A stretch of DNA of 11,761 bases from an uncultured Flavobacteriales bacterium (GTDB taxonomy: Bacteria; Bacteroidota; Bacteroidia; Flavobacteriales; Vicingaceae). This document shows, piece by piece, positions 5,646 to 11,761 of the stretch. The notes under the pieces are model-generated. The model worked only from the letters and a program-made list of their open reading frames with translations, had not been told where the DNA came from and searched no databases. Where the stretch lies: assembly GCA_913052515.1 (NCBI GenBank), contig CAJXFJ010000016.1, forward strand, positions 1 through 11,761, in the 5' to 3' direction. The translations under genes and the position numbers were made by a program. Each line of letters starts with the position of its first letter. The stretch's first letter is position 1.

Positions 5646-5689
5646 TACTATACAAAAGTATACTAGTATTTTATTGTTACTTACTATAC
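5646..5689. promoter_or_regulatory. HxlR operator candidates in the divergent intergenic region
   Basis: TACT-N7-AGTA occurs at 5646-5660, which from memory is the box bound by the HxlR-type sensor YodB. It covers the regulator's -7 box (TACTTTTG on the - strand, 5653-5660). Next to it is the perfect palindrome ATACTAGTAT (5660-5669). TACTATAC occurs twice, at 5646-5653 and 5682-5689, 36 bases apart. This spacing would let a repressor cover both divergent promoters. Confidence 0.5.
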
Positions 5690-5707
5690 TTTATATACCA
5701 AAGGTAG

Positions 5708-5715
5708 TACTTTTG
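5708..5715 (+). promoter_or_regulatory. qorB -7 promoter box
   Basis: TACTTTTG matches TAnnTTTG exactly and ends 28 bases before the ATG, the same box and nearly the same distance as for the divergent regulator. A TTTG-type -33 box at the right spacing was not obvious. Confidence 0.5.
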
Positions 5716-5743
5716 ACTCATTCATTCATAAAAACAAGATAAA

Positions 5744-6613
5744 ATGATTTTAGTAACAGGAGCTACCGGTCAATATGGTAGCAAAGCCATTGAATATTTA
5801 ATTACAAAAGGAGTATCTCCTCAAAATATAGCTGCTTTAGTTAGAGATAAAAACAAAGCGGAAACTTTAAAAGCTAAAGGTGTAGAAATAAGAGTGGGAG
5901 ATTACAATGATGTAGCTTCTTTAAAACAAGCGTTTAGCGGTATCGATCAATTGCTATTTGTTTCGAGCAGCGAAGTAGAAAACAGAGAATCTCAGCACAA
6001 AAATGTAGTAGAAGTCTTGAAAGACTCAACGATTAAGCAGGTACTCTACACTTCTTTTGTTCGAAATACTCCTGCTGAAAATTCAGCCATTCAGTTTTTA
6101 CAAGATACCCATGAAAAAACTGAAAAATGGATAAAAGAATCGGGTGTCAACTATACCTTCCTACAAAATTCCTTGTATGCTGATTTTGTTCCAGTATTTT
6201 TAGGAGATCAAGTAGTAGAACATGGCAGTATTGTTCAACCTGCAGCGGATGGTAAATTAAACGCCGTTTTACGCGAAGAACTTGCCGAGGCAGCAGCTGT
6301 AATTTTAACTACGGAAGGACATGAAAACAAAACCTACCCTTTAACCAATTCAAATTCTTACACTTATGAAGAAATAGCTAAAGAATTGTCTGAAAAAGTA
6401 GGTAAAACCATTACTTATCAATCGCCTGAAGCTGATGCTTTTGCCAAAATGCTAAGTGATGCAGGAGTCCCCGAAGAGTTTATTGGAATGACAGTTGCTT
6501 TTGCTCAAGCACAAGCTCAAGGAGAGCTTGCGGTAGAAAGCTCAACACTTAGTGATTTATTAGGAAGAGAACCTAAAAGCATTCATGCGATATTAGGAGA
6601 GGTTTATGCATAA
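5744..6613 (+). CDS. qorB: QorB/YtfG-type NAD(P)H quinone oxidoreductase (NmrA-like)
   Basis: Predicted cytosolic enzyme that reduces quinones with NAD(P)H. The 289-residue protein is an atypical short-chain dehydrogenase with the dinucleotide motif GATGQYG at residues 6-12, at the very N-terminus. It then shows features shared with E. coli QorB: LVRDKNKAETLKAKGVEIRVGDYND, SSSEVENRESQHKNVV (about 75-90), the LQNSLY strand region, PAADGKLN, and a C-terminal substrate-binding part with TYEEIAKELSEKVGKTITY. Length is right for the family (about 286). There is no catalytic YxxxK, as expected for this NmrA-like group. It is divergent from an HxlR regulator, as in E. coli, and its promoter sits next to the candidate operator, so induction by quinones or electrophiles is likely. 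A long hairpin after the stop probably ends the transcript. Confidence 0.9.
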   Translation: MILVTGATGQYGSKAIEYLITKGVSPQNIAALVRDKNKAETLKAKGVEIRVGDYNDVASLKQAFSGIDQLLFVSSSEVENRESQHKNVVEVLKDSTIKQVLYTSFVRNTPAENSAIQFLQDTHEKTEKWIKESGVNYTFLQNSLYADFVPVFLGDQVVEHGSIVQPAADGKLNAVLREELAEAAAVILTTEGHENKTYPLTNSNSYTYEEIAKELSEKVGKTITYQSPEADAFAKMLSDAGVPEEFIGMTVAFAQAQAQGELAVESSTLSDLLGREPKSIHAILGEVYA

Positions 6614-6616
6614 ATC

Positions 6617-6678
6617 ATTTTCACTCGGTGTATTATGCCGAATGCTATTTGGTATAGACTTACACTGAGTGAAATTTT
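6617..6678 (+). terminator. Long hairpin after qorB
   Basis: TTTCACTCGGTGTA (6619-6632) pairs with TACACTGAGTGAAA (6661-6674) with a single G-T pair. Inside, ATGCCGAA and TTTGGTAT continue the stem using G-U pairs around TGCTA. The stem is followed by TTTTCG and begins 4 bases after the qorB stop. It is most likely a terminator, though the T run is short. Confidence 0.6.
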
Positions 6679-6845
6679 CGAAATTCTTTCGCAGATGCTC
6701 TTTTCTGAAAATATGAAAGATATCTAGAAACAACCTTCTAAATAAAAAGTAAATTGGCCTAAGCAGATAAAAACAAAGCCTGTAAATCACTGTCCTATTT
6801 AAAAATCCAGTTTAATTTTAGTAGGCTGTATACAACATTTTAAAT
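6679..6845. other. Intergenic spacer before the AraC gene
   Basis: No gene is supported here. TAATTTTA at 6813-6820, 31 bases before the chosen ATG, is a near match to TAnnTTTG and may be the regulator's promoter. An open - strand frame across this spacer is phenylalanine- and arginine-rich, overlaps the qorB hairpin and end, and is judged non-coding. Confidence 0.35.
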
Positions 6846-6851
6846 GTGCTT

Positions 6852-7727
6852 ATGTCAACCGTAAAAACCTACCAAAAAGTCAACAAAGACGATGATCGCC
6901 AAAGCTTTGGCATTTCACGGATGGAGGAAGTTTTTACGAAACGCAAAGGAAAAGTTGACGAACCACATCGCCATGATTTCTATACGGTCTTGCTGATCAA
7001 GTCTGCAAAAGGAGTTCACAAAATTGATTTCCACAGTTACCCAATGGGTTTAAAACAAGTCTTTTTTGTTTCACCGGGGCAGGTTCATCAAGTTATAGAA
7101 GAAGAAAAGTCGCTTGGTTTTGCCATGACCTTCTCCACCGATTTTTTAATTCAAAATGCCATACCCCTTGCTTTTATTTCTGATTTAAACCTTTTTCAAG
7201 TATACGGACAAGCACCGCCATTAGAACCCAATCCTTCAAGCTTCAACAAAATGATTCGGTTTGCTGAAGAAATGTTTGAGCTGTTTCACAGTCAGCAAAC
7301 CAATAAATTTCAATCTATTGGTGCTTATTTAAAACTTTTACTCATACAGTGTAGCAATAGCTGTAGTTTAAGCCAAAACGAATCAGCGGGAGAAGCCGTT
7401 AAAAGTAATCTTGTACGCGCATTTAAAGAAGGAGTAGATCAGCACTACAAAGCTGAACATTCAACCCGCTTTTATGCAGAACGATTAAACATTACCCCCG
7501 ACCATTTGAACCGCTTGGTGAAAGATAAATTGGGAAAAACGGCAAAAGACTACATTCAATCAAGAATTATTATTGAAGCCAAACGCTTGCTTTATTTCAC
7601 CGATTTAAACAACAAAGAAATTGGATTTCAACTTGGTTTTAATGAACCGGCAAACTTTAGTGCCTTCTTTAAAAAGTGCACCCAATTGTCGCCTTCAGAA
7701 TTCAAAAAAAGTGAGATAATAGCTTAG
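6852..7727 (+). CDS. AraC-family transcription regulator
   Basis: A 291-residue regulator with an N-terminal cupin-type effector domain and a C-terminal double helix-turn-helix. The cupin part has PHRHDFYTVLLIKSAKG (about residues 38-54) and VFFVSPGQVHQV (about 70-81), typical of the AraC-binding-like fold in Bacteroidota. The DNA-binding part lies at about 190-285. It includes RFYAERLNITPDHLNRLVKD and then the AraC signature NKEIGFQLGFNEPANFSAFFKK followed by LSPSEF. I chose ATG 6852 over the GTG two codons upstream. The gene lies in tandem with the pirin and nitroreductase genes and may activate them, but the pirin gene appears to have its own promoter in the 91-base gap. The effector is unknown. 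Confidence 0.88.
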   Translation: MSTVKTYQKVNKDDDRQSFGISRMEEVFTKRKGKVDEPHRHDFYTVLLIKSAKGVHKIDFHSYPMGLKQVFFVSPGQVHQVIEEEKSLGFAMTFSTDFLIQNAIPLAFISDLNLFQVYGQAPPLEPNPSSFNKMIRFAEEMFELFHSQQTNKFQSIGAYLKLLLIQCSNSCSLSQNESAGEAVKSNLVRAFKEGVDQHYKAEHSTRFYAERLNITPDHLNRLVKDKLGKTAKDYIQSRIIIEAKRLLYFTDLNNKEIGFQLGFNEPANFSAFFKKCTQLSPSEFKKSEIIA

Positions 7728-7777
7728 ATATCGGATTTTCATAAGCTTTCCCCTTTTATTCATATTCTATAGGTTTT

Positions 7778-7795
7778 GGTGATACCTCACCTTTG
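7778..7795 (+). promoter_or_regulatory. Pirin promoter region with a small inverted repeat
   Basis: GGTGA-TACC-TCACC (7778-7791) is a perfect inverted repeat. It overlaps CACCTTTG (7788-7795), a one-mismatch version of TAnnTTTG 23 bases before the pirin ATG. It may be a regulator site, for example for the AraC protein next door. The evidence is weak. Confidence 0.3.
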
Positions 7796-7818
7796 TTCAA
7801 CGTAATATTTACTGGAAC

Positions 7819-8697
7819 ATGGATCGAAAGAAATTTATAAAATCGAGCTTGCTGACCGCTTTTGCAGGGGCTATTTCCCCTCAGCTAATGCAAGCCAATT
7901 CGAAACCCAAAACAAAGTCTACTTACGAGCGGTTAATGCATCAATTAGGTTTTAATCATTTACCCAATACAGAATTAAAAACGATGAATACAGTTATACA
8001 TAAAGCAAATTCAAGAGGCCATGCCAATCATGGCTGGCTGGACACTCACCACACCTTCAGTTTTGCCAATTACCACAATCCAGAACGAATGCACTTTGGT
8101 GTTCTTCGCGTATTAAATGACGACCGAGTAATGGCTGGTCGTGGTTTTGGAACCCATCCGCACGACAATATGGAAATCATATCGATTCCTTTGGTGGGTG
8201 ATTTAGAACATCAAGACAGTATGGGGAATGTAGCTGTCATAAAGGAAGGCGATGTACAGGTGATGAGTGCAGGTAGCGGAATTACCCATTCGGAATACAA
8301 CAAAAACCAAGATCAGGAAGTACAATTTTTACAAATCTGGCTATTCCCCAATAAAAAGAATGTTCAACCTCGATACGATCAAATTTCCATCCGAGAAATT
8401 GCGAAAGAAAATGAATTCTATCAAGTGCTTTCTCCCAATCCTGATGACCAAGGTGTTTGGATTCACCAAGATGCATGGTTTCACTTGGGCAATTTCAAGC
8501 AAGGCAGCGGCGATGAATATTCCTTAAAAAAGGCAGGAAATGGAATTTATGCTTTTATTCTTGAAGGCGAAGTAGAAATTGAAGGACAAGGTCTAACAGC
8601 TAGAGACGGCATGGGCATTTGGAATGTGGATTCGATAAAAGTAAGTGCCACAAAAGATGCAAGAATATTATTAATGGAAGTACCCATGAATATTTAA
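7819..8697 (+). CDS. Pirin family protein with N-terminal export-like extension
   Basis: A bicupin of the pirin/YhhW family. Some members act as quercetin 2,3-dioxygenases and others as iron-dependent redox sensors. The pirin part starts at about residue 56 (MNTVIHKANSRGHANHGWL). The metal site is complete: H113 and H115 in GTHPHDNMEI, and H157 and E159 in GITHSEYN, equivalent to His56/His58/His101/Glu103 of human pirin. The C-terminal cupin runs from about 210 to 290. Unlike usual cytosolic pirins, it has 55 extra N-terminal residues beginning MDRKKFIKSSLLTAFAGAIS, which looks like a Tat-type signal with Lys for the second Arg. The alternative is to start at the internal ATG 7984, but the extension is open and in good coding context. 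The gene ends 12 bases before the nitroreductase ATG, so the two are probably co-transcribed. The substrate is unknown. Confidence 0.88.
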   Translation: MDRKKFIKSSLLTAFAGAISPQLMQANSKPKTKSTYERLMHQLGFNHLPNTELKTMNTVIHKANSRGHANHGWLDTHHTFSFANYHNPERMHFGVLRVLNDDRVMAGRGFGTHPHDNMEIISIPLVGDLEHQDSMGNVAVIKEGDVQVMSAGSGITHSEYNKNQDQEVQFLQIWLFPNKKNVQPRYDQISIREIAKENEFYQVLSPNPDDQGVWIHQDAWFHLGNFKQGSGDEYSLKKAGNGIYAFILEGEVEIEGQGLTARDGMGIWNVDSIKVSATKDARILLMEVPMNI

Positions 8698-8709
8698 AAA
8701 CAATTGAAA

Positions 8710-9339
8710 ATGAATTTAATAGAAAGTTTAAAATGGCGCTACGCCACTAAAAAAATGGATGCAAATAAAAAAGTATCCGACGCAGACATTGCAAATATTA
8801 AAGAGGCGATTCGCTTATCTGCTTCCTCTTATGGGCTTCAGCCTTACAAAGTGCTTGAAATAAAAGACCCTGAATTAAGAGCCAAGTTGCAACCCTTATG
8901 TTGGAACCAGTCGCAAATTACGGAAGCATCGCATTTATTTGTTTTTTGCAATCAGTTGGAAGTAAGCGATGAAGATGTAGACCGATTGATTAAATTAAAT
9001 GCAAGTACTAATGGAATTGATGAAAGTCAATTAACAGGCTATGGCGATTTCATGAAACTTAAGCTAAAAGAAAAGTCTGCTGATGAAGTATTTCACTGGA
9101 ATGCCAAACAAGCCTACATCGCTTTGGGAAGCGCTTTAGCAGCTTGTGCTGAATTAAGAATTGACAGCACTCCAATGGAGGGTTTTGAAACGGATAAAGT
9201 AAACGAACTATTGGGTACAAAAGCTGAAAACTTGAATGCTTGCGCCTTACTAGCTGTTGGATACAGAAGCAAAGATGATGCTGCTCAACATGGCAAAAAA
9301 GTACGCAAAGCTGAAAGTGTATTATTTGAAGCAAGGTAG
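8710..9339 (+). CDS. NfsB-type NAD(P)H-dependent nitroreductase
   Basis: An FMN flavoenzyme of the nitroreductase family, expected to reduce nitroaromatics and quinones with NAD(P)H in the cytosol as a homodimer. The 209-residue protein shows the FMN-binding start LKWRYATKKMD (residues 7-17), RLSASSYGLQPYKVL (about 36-50), the helix HWNAKQAYIALGSALAACAEL (about 129-149), the substrate-loop motif PMEGFE and the C-terminal GYRSKDDAAQHGKKVRKA. Length is close to that of E. coli NfsB (217). I chose ATG 8710 rather than the TTG two codons upstream. It lies 12 bases after the pirin gene in the same direction, suggesting a shared transcript. It is convergent with the oxygenase gene, with only 5 bases between the stop codons. 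With qorB it suggests electrophile or nitro-compound detoxification. Confidence 0.9.
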   Translation: MNLIESLKWRYATKKMDANKKVSDADIANIKEAIRLSASSYGLQPYKVLEIKDPELRAKLQPLCWNQSQITEASHLFVFCNQLEVSDEDVDRLIKLNASTNGIDESQLTGYGDFMKLKLKEKSADEVFHWNAKQAYIALGSALAACAELRIDSTPMEGFETDKVNELLGTKAENLNACALLAVGYRSKDDAAQHGKKVRKAESVLFEAR

Positions 9340-9344
9340 AAACC

Positions 9345-9974
9345 CTAGCCCAAAAATTTACCTAATGCGGCTGGCTGTTGCAACAGCCAGCCGGTTAGGC
9401 TATATCTTGACTTATTTGAAGCTACTACCCGGTGTGGAACTTCTGCACTTTTAAACATCACACATCTTGCTTCAATAGGTTCTACCAAAAAAGAAGTGTC
9501 GTCTTTTTTAAATATCTCCAACTCTCCTCCATCTCCTTTTTGCCAATGCTTATTTAAGTAGATTACCACGCTAATAGTTCGGTTATTCCGATTGTTAAAT
9601 TGGTCCAAGTGCTTATCGTAATGACCACCTTTCGGATAATGCGCCAAATGAAACTCATAGCCAGCTAATCCCAAATAACAATAGCGATTGTAGATGTACA
9701 AGGTTTCATCAATTAGGCTCCAAATTTGTTCTAAGTCGGAATCTCGTTTTCGATCTAGCCAGTAGGTGTAATCACCACGAATATCTTTTCGAATGGTATG
9801 CTCAGCCAAAGCGCCAATTCCAGCTTTGCTAAATCCATCAAGATGATTTTGAAAGAAGTTTTGAATCGTATTCAGGCGATTCTCATCTATAAAGTGATCT
9901 ATAATCACGTAATCATTCGAGGCTAGCTCATCCATCCAAGAAAGCCAATCCCCTAGCTTATGATATGTATTCAA
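9345..9974 (-). CDS. 2-oxoglutarate/Fe(II)-dependent oxygenase (prolyl-hydroxylase-like)
   Basis: A predicted cytosolic dioxygenase that uses Fe(II), 2-oxoglutarate and oxygen to hydroxylate a substrate, possibly a protein. The 209-residue protein has the canonical YxxGxxYxxHxD pattern at 113-124 (metal ligands H122 and D124), the distal ligand H181 in EVPHRV, and the 2-oxoglutarate-binding R190 in SRYSLTGW. The KGDGGELEIF strand (146-155) is typical of the P4H/SM-20 group. I give the TTG at 9974 as the start. It lies 30 bases after a good -7 box, and the extra residues (HKLGDWLSWMDEL) look coding. The ATG at 9935 is a real alternative, shortening the protein by 13 residues. The 3' end contains a perfect 26-base palindrome. 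The gene is convergent with the nitroreductase and divergent from the barrel protein. Confidence 0.85.
   Translation of the reverse strand: MNTYHKLGDWLSWMDELASNDYVIIDHFIDENRLNTIQNFFQNHLDGFSKAGIGALAEHTIRKDIRGDYTYWLDRKRDSDLEQIWSLIDETLYIYNRYCYLGLAGYEFHLAHYPKGGHYDKHLDQFNNRNNRTISVVIYLNKHWQKGDGGELEIFKKDDTSFLVEPIEARCVMFKSAEVPHRVVASNKSRYSLTGWLLQQPAALGKFLG
9368..9393. terminator. Perfect 26-base palindrome at the convergent gene ends
   Basis: The left half CGGCTGGCTGTTG is followed exactly by its reverse complement, giving an 11 bp stem with a TGCA loop. It lies inside the last codons of the oxygenase gene and about 28 bases past the nitroreductase stop. It may be a shared bidirectional terminator, although the T-rich stretch (AAATTTTTGGG on the - strand) begins only about 10 bases beyond. 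Confidence 0.45.
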
Positions 9975-10004
9975 TCAGTATGTAAAAAGAAGGCGAAATT
10001 AGTT

Positions 10005-10012
10005 CAAAATTA
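10005..10012 (-). promoter_or_regulatory. Oxygenase -7 promoter box
   Basis: On the - strand this reads TAATTTTG, an exact match to TAnnTTTG, 30 bases before the TTG start at 9974. The distance resembles that of the other promoters here and is the main support for the TTG start. Confidence 0.45.
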
Positions 10013-10088
10013 AATGCTAAAATCGTTTCTTAATGGAACCGATATGCCTGAAGATGATTTATTCATACCATCTTTTAAATTTTGACGA

Positions 10089-10122
10089 TTTGATTAAAAA
10101 CGAACAAACTCTGTACTTTTTG
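10089..10122 (+). promoter_or_regulatory. Candidate promoter of the barrel protein gene
   Basis: TTTG (10089-10092) and TACTTTTTG (10114-10122, one base longer than TAnnTTTG) are separated by 21 bases and end 33 bases before the chosen ATG. This is close to the Bacteroidota -33/-7 layout but not exact. Confidence 0.4.
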
Positions 10123-10155
10123 TTGAAATTTGACACGACTACCAAAAAACGAATT

Positions 10156-11040
10156 ATGAAGCTGATTAAGCTCTTTCTGCTACTAAGCTTGTTTACAATC
10201 ACAGCTGCGCTCCAAGCACAAGATTTAATTGTTACCCAAACTGGTGATTCCATTGAATGCGCCATTACTCAGGTCAACAAAAACAAAATTTCATACGTTT
10301 TTTACGACCAAGACAACACTTACAACAATGGGCAAATCAACATTGAAAACGTTCAGTTTTACACTTACGGTTATACACAAAGCGGAGCTAAACCTATAGA
10401 TCCCCAAAAACAAGTGCATGATATTCCAGGCTTTCGATTTGGAGGAAATGTTGGGCCTAGCTATCGTCTAGCAGCTATTCCTCCCGATGCCAATACATTT
10501 CAAAAAGAGTATATCAAAAAATTGAAATGGGGTTTTACCTACAATTTTGATGTACATTTCTATATTAATGAATCCATAGGTGTTGGAGTAAAACATTCAA
10601 AATTCACAGCCAATAACAAACTTGATGATGTAGTTTTTGTAGATAGCTTAGGAAACCCAGTTGGAGTTGGAACTGTAAGTGATGATATTTCCATTAAATT
10701 CTGGGGCCCCAGCTTATCGATTAGAAATACCACCAACAATAAAGACTATTTTATCACCAATATTTTTATTGGCTACATGTCTTACCACAATAGTGCCCAA
10801 GCCCTTGAGCCTTTTACTATTGACGGCAGCACTTTAGGACTTGGATTTGATTTTAGTTATGACATTGCCATTGATAATGATCTGTTTTTAGGTTTACAAC
10901 TTTCGGGCTATTTTGGCTCTTTAAGTGAGCTCGAATTAAGAGATTCGAATGGCTTACATATTATAAAAATTGAGGACCCTGAAGATTACGAAGGCTTACA
11001 CCGCATTGAGTTTACAATTGGGTTGCGCTTTGCGAGTTAA
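10156..11040 (+). CDS. Outer-membrane beta-barrel-like secreted protein
   Basis: With the start at ATG 10156 the 294-residue protein has a clear signal peptide (MKLIKLFLLLSLFTITAALQAQ, cleaved near residue 22). The frame extends further upstream, but that part is not signal-like and overlaps the promoter. After cleavage, residues about 23-75 (LIVTQTGDSIECAITQVNKNKISYVFY) form a small domain common at the start of Bacteroidota envelope proteins. From about residue 90 (FRFGGNVGPSYRL) to the end, alternating polar/aromatic strands such as WGFTYNFDVHFYI and FLGLQLSGYFG, with a terminal strand RIEFTIGLRF, suggest an 8 to 10 strand outer-membrane barrel. Function is unknown. The gene is divergent from the oxygenase and followed 63 bases later by a membrane protein gene. 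Confidence 0.78.
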   Translation: MKLIKLFLLLSLFTITAALQAQDLIVTQTGDSIECAITQVNKNKISYVFYDQDNTYNNGQINIENVQFYTYGYTQSGAKPIDPQKQVHDIPGFRFGGNVGPSYRLAAIPPDANTFQKEYIKKLKWGFTYNFDVHFYINESIGVGVKHSKFTANNKLDDVVFVDSLGNPVGVGTVSDDISIKFWGPSLSIRNTTNNKDYFITNIFIGYMSYHNSAQALEPFTIDGSTLGLGFDFSYDIAIDNDLFLGLQLSGYFGSLSELELRDSNGLHIIKIEDPEDYEGLHRIEFTIGLRFAS

Positions 11041-11070
11041 TCAATGAAGAATCATTCAACTCAAATCATT

Positions 11071-11078
11071 TATCTTTA
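11071..11078 (+). promoter_or_regulatory. Weak -7 box before the four-helix protein
   Basis: TATCTTTA is one base from TAnnTTTG and lies 25 bases before ATG 11104, the same distance range as the clearer promoters in this window. No -33 box was identified. Confidence 0.25.
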
Positions 11079-11103
11079 AAGTCCATTACATAACTTCTTA
11101 ATC

Positions 11104-11508
11104 ATGAAAAATATTTTGAAAAACATAGCCGCAGTTGTTCTGGGTTGGCTTGGCGGCTCAATCATCAATATGCTTTTAGTACAAGCAGGTCATAGCCTAT
11201 TTCCCATGGAAGGAGTTGACATTAATGATTTAGACTCATTAGCTGCTGCCATGCCTAACTTAAGTGCCGAGCACTTTTTATTTCCCTTTTTAGCTCATGC
11301 AATAGGAACCTTTGTAGGTGCTTTTACGGCAGTTAAAATTGCGGGGTCGCGACATCAAAGCATGGCAATGATTGTTGGTTGTATATTTCTTATAGGCGGA
11401 ATTGTTGCTGTTGTTATGTTTGGCGGACCTCTTTGGTTTAAGGCGCTAGACTTAATCGTAGCATATTTACCAATGGCTTATTTAGCACACAAAGTGGCAA
11501 GCAAGTAA
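11104..11508 (+). CDS. Hypothetical four-helix inner-membrane protein
   Basis: A 134-residue hydrophobic protein with four likely transmembrane helices: about 5-27 (AAVVLGWLGGSIINMLL), 58-80 (FPFLAHAIGTFVGAFTAV), 87-107 (AMIVGCIFLIGGIVAVVMF) and 112-129. Between the first two helices is a loop of about 30 residues (HSLFPMEGVDINDLDSLAAAMPN) that is acidic and probably periplasmic. There is no cleavable signal, and the basic C-terminus (AHKVASK) suggests both ends face the cytosol. I recognise no named family; similar short membrane proteins are common in Bacteroidota. It starts 63 bases after the barrel gene and ends 14 bases before the glycosyltransferase-like gene, with which it may form an operon. 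Confidence 0.8.
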   Translation: MKNILKNIAAVVLGWLGGSIINMLLVQAGHSLFPMEGVDINDLDSLAAAMPNLSAEHFLFPFLAHAIGTFVGAFTAVKIAGSRHQSMAMIVGCIFLIGGIVAVVMFGGPLWFKALDLIVAYLPMAYLAHKVASK

Positions 11509-11522
11509 GGGCCTTCAACTAG

Positions 11523-11761
11523 ATGAATCAAAAACAAGCCTTTCTCTTTTTAGTCCTAGCTATACTTATTAGCTTGTTTATGCATGCGCCTCATTTTGGG
11601 AAAGACATCATGAGTTTTCATTCATGGAGACAAAGCCAAACCCAAGCTACCATCAATAATTTTTATGAGGAAGACATGAACATTACCCATCCGCGTCGCT
11701 TAGCGCGTGGCAATGGTGATGGCATTAAACGCATGGAATTTCCATTGATGCAATGGCTAAT
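11523..11761 (+). CDS. Glycosyltransferase-like membrane protein, N-terminal part
   Basis: The first 79 codons of a gene cut by the window edge. It starts with ATG 11523 and a signal-anchor helix (AFLFLVLAILISLFM, residues 6-20). The sequence after it, HFGKDIMSFHSWRQSQTQ and then EEDMNITHPRR, is like the first periplasmic loop of ArnT/PMT-type (GT39-like) polytopic glycosyltransferases. There an acidic residue in the loop is catalytic and a WRQ motif follows soon after. I infer a membrane glycosyltransferase that takes a polyprenyl-phosphate sugar, but only the N-terminus is visible. It follows the four-helix protein by 14 bases. Confidence 0.65.
   Translation, partial: MNQKQAFLFLVLAILISLFMHAPHFGKDIMSFHSWRQSQTQATINNFYEEDMNITHPRRLARGNGDGIKRMEFPLMQWL

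Noticed and set aside
6593..6790. Open - strand frame between qorB and the AraC gene
   Set aside because: It overlaps the qorB end and hairpin, is Phe/Arg/Leu-rich and has no promoter or motif.
8267..8527. Overlapping frames within the pirin gene on both strands
   Set aside because: They are shadows of a gene with a complete pirin metal site.
9059..9454. Frames over the nitroreductase and convergent junction
   Set aside because: The nitroreductase and the oxygenase explain both strands; the frames lack motifs.
10033..10155. Extended N-terminus of the barrel protein
   Set aside because: The signal peptide begins at the ATG 10156; the upstream codons overlap the likely promoter and are not signal-like.

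Overview
The window looks like a chromosomal stretch of a Bacteroidota bacterium, probably of the Flavobacteriales/Cytophagales type. Three things point that way. The DNA is AT-rich. Recognisable promoter -7 boxes of the Bacteroidota form TAnnTTTG recur about 23 to 33 bases before start codons, with few Shine-Dalgarno sequences. The protein set (periplasmic OmpA-like protein, LSC lipoprotein, small beta-barrel, HxlR/AraC regulators) fits the same group. No rRNA, tRNA, transposase, integrase or CRISPR array was seen.

Left part (1-1600). A membrane-anchored class III nucleotide cyclase is followed, in the same frame and straight after its stop, by about 93 codons that are plainly the C-terminal biotinyl (BCCP-like) end of a pyruvate carboxylase. 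This piece has no start codon, so it is read as a gene remnant. An intrinsic terminator follows it.

Accessory part (about 1640-5210). Genes, all on the + strand, are separated by long imperfect inverted repeats whose outer ends carry AAC...GTT cores: a HigB/HigA-type toxin-antitoxin pair; an exported OmpA-domain protein with a long unrecognised C-terminal part; and a two-gene unit of a small membrane protein (broken by one extra T in a T7 run) and a lipoprotein. Cargo of toxin-antitoxin and orphan genes, a common orientation, genes that begin at or near the right end of each repeat, and attC-like stems together suggest an integron-like cassette array without an integrase in view (a CALIN-type array). 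Two of the stems contain related GC-rich REP-like insertions. This is the most interesting part of the window.

Stress-response part (5270-9340). A one-cysteine HxlR/DUF24 regulator is divergent from a QorB-type NAD(P)H quinone oxidoreductase, the same arrangement as ytfH/ytfG (qorB) of E. coli, with a candidate TACT-N7-AGTA operator over the regulator's own promoter. An AraC regulator, a pirin with an N-terminal export-like extension, and an NfsB-type nitroreductase follow on the + strand. Together they look like a quinone/electrophile/nitro-compound detoxification cluster.

Right part (9345-11761). A 2-oxoglutarate/Fe(II) oxygenase runs on the - strand, convergent with the nitroreductase. 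Next come a secreted beta-barrel-like protein, a four-helix membrane protein, and the first 79 codons of a membrane glycosyltransferase-like protein cut by the window edge.
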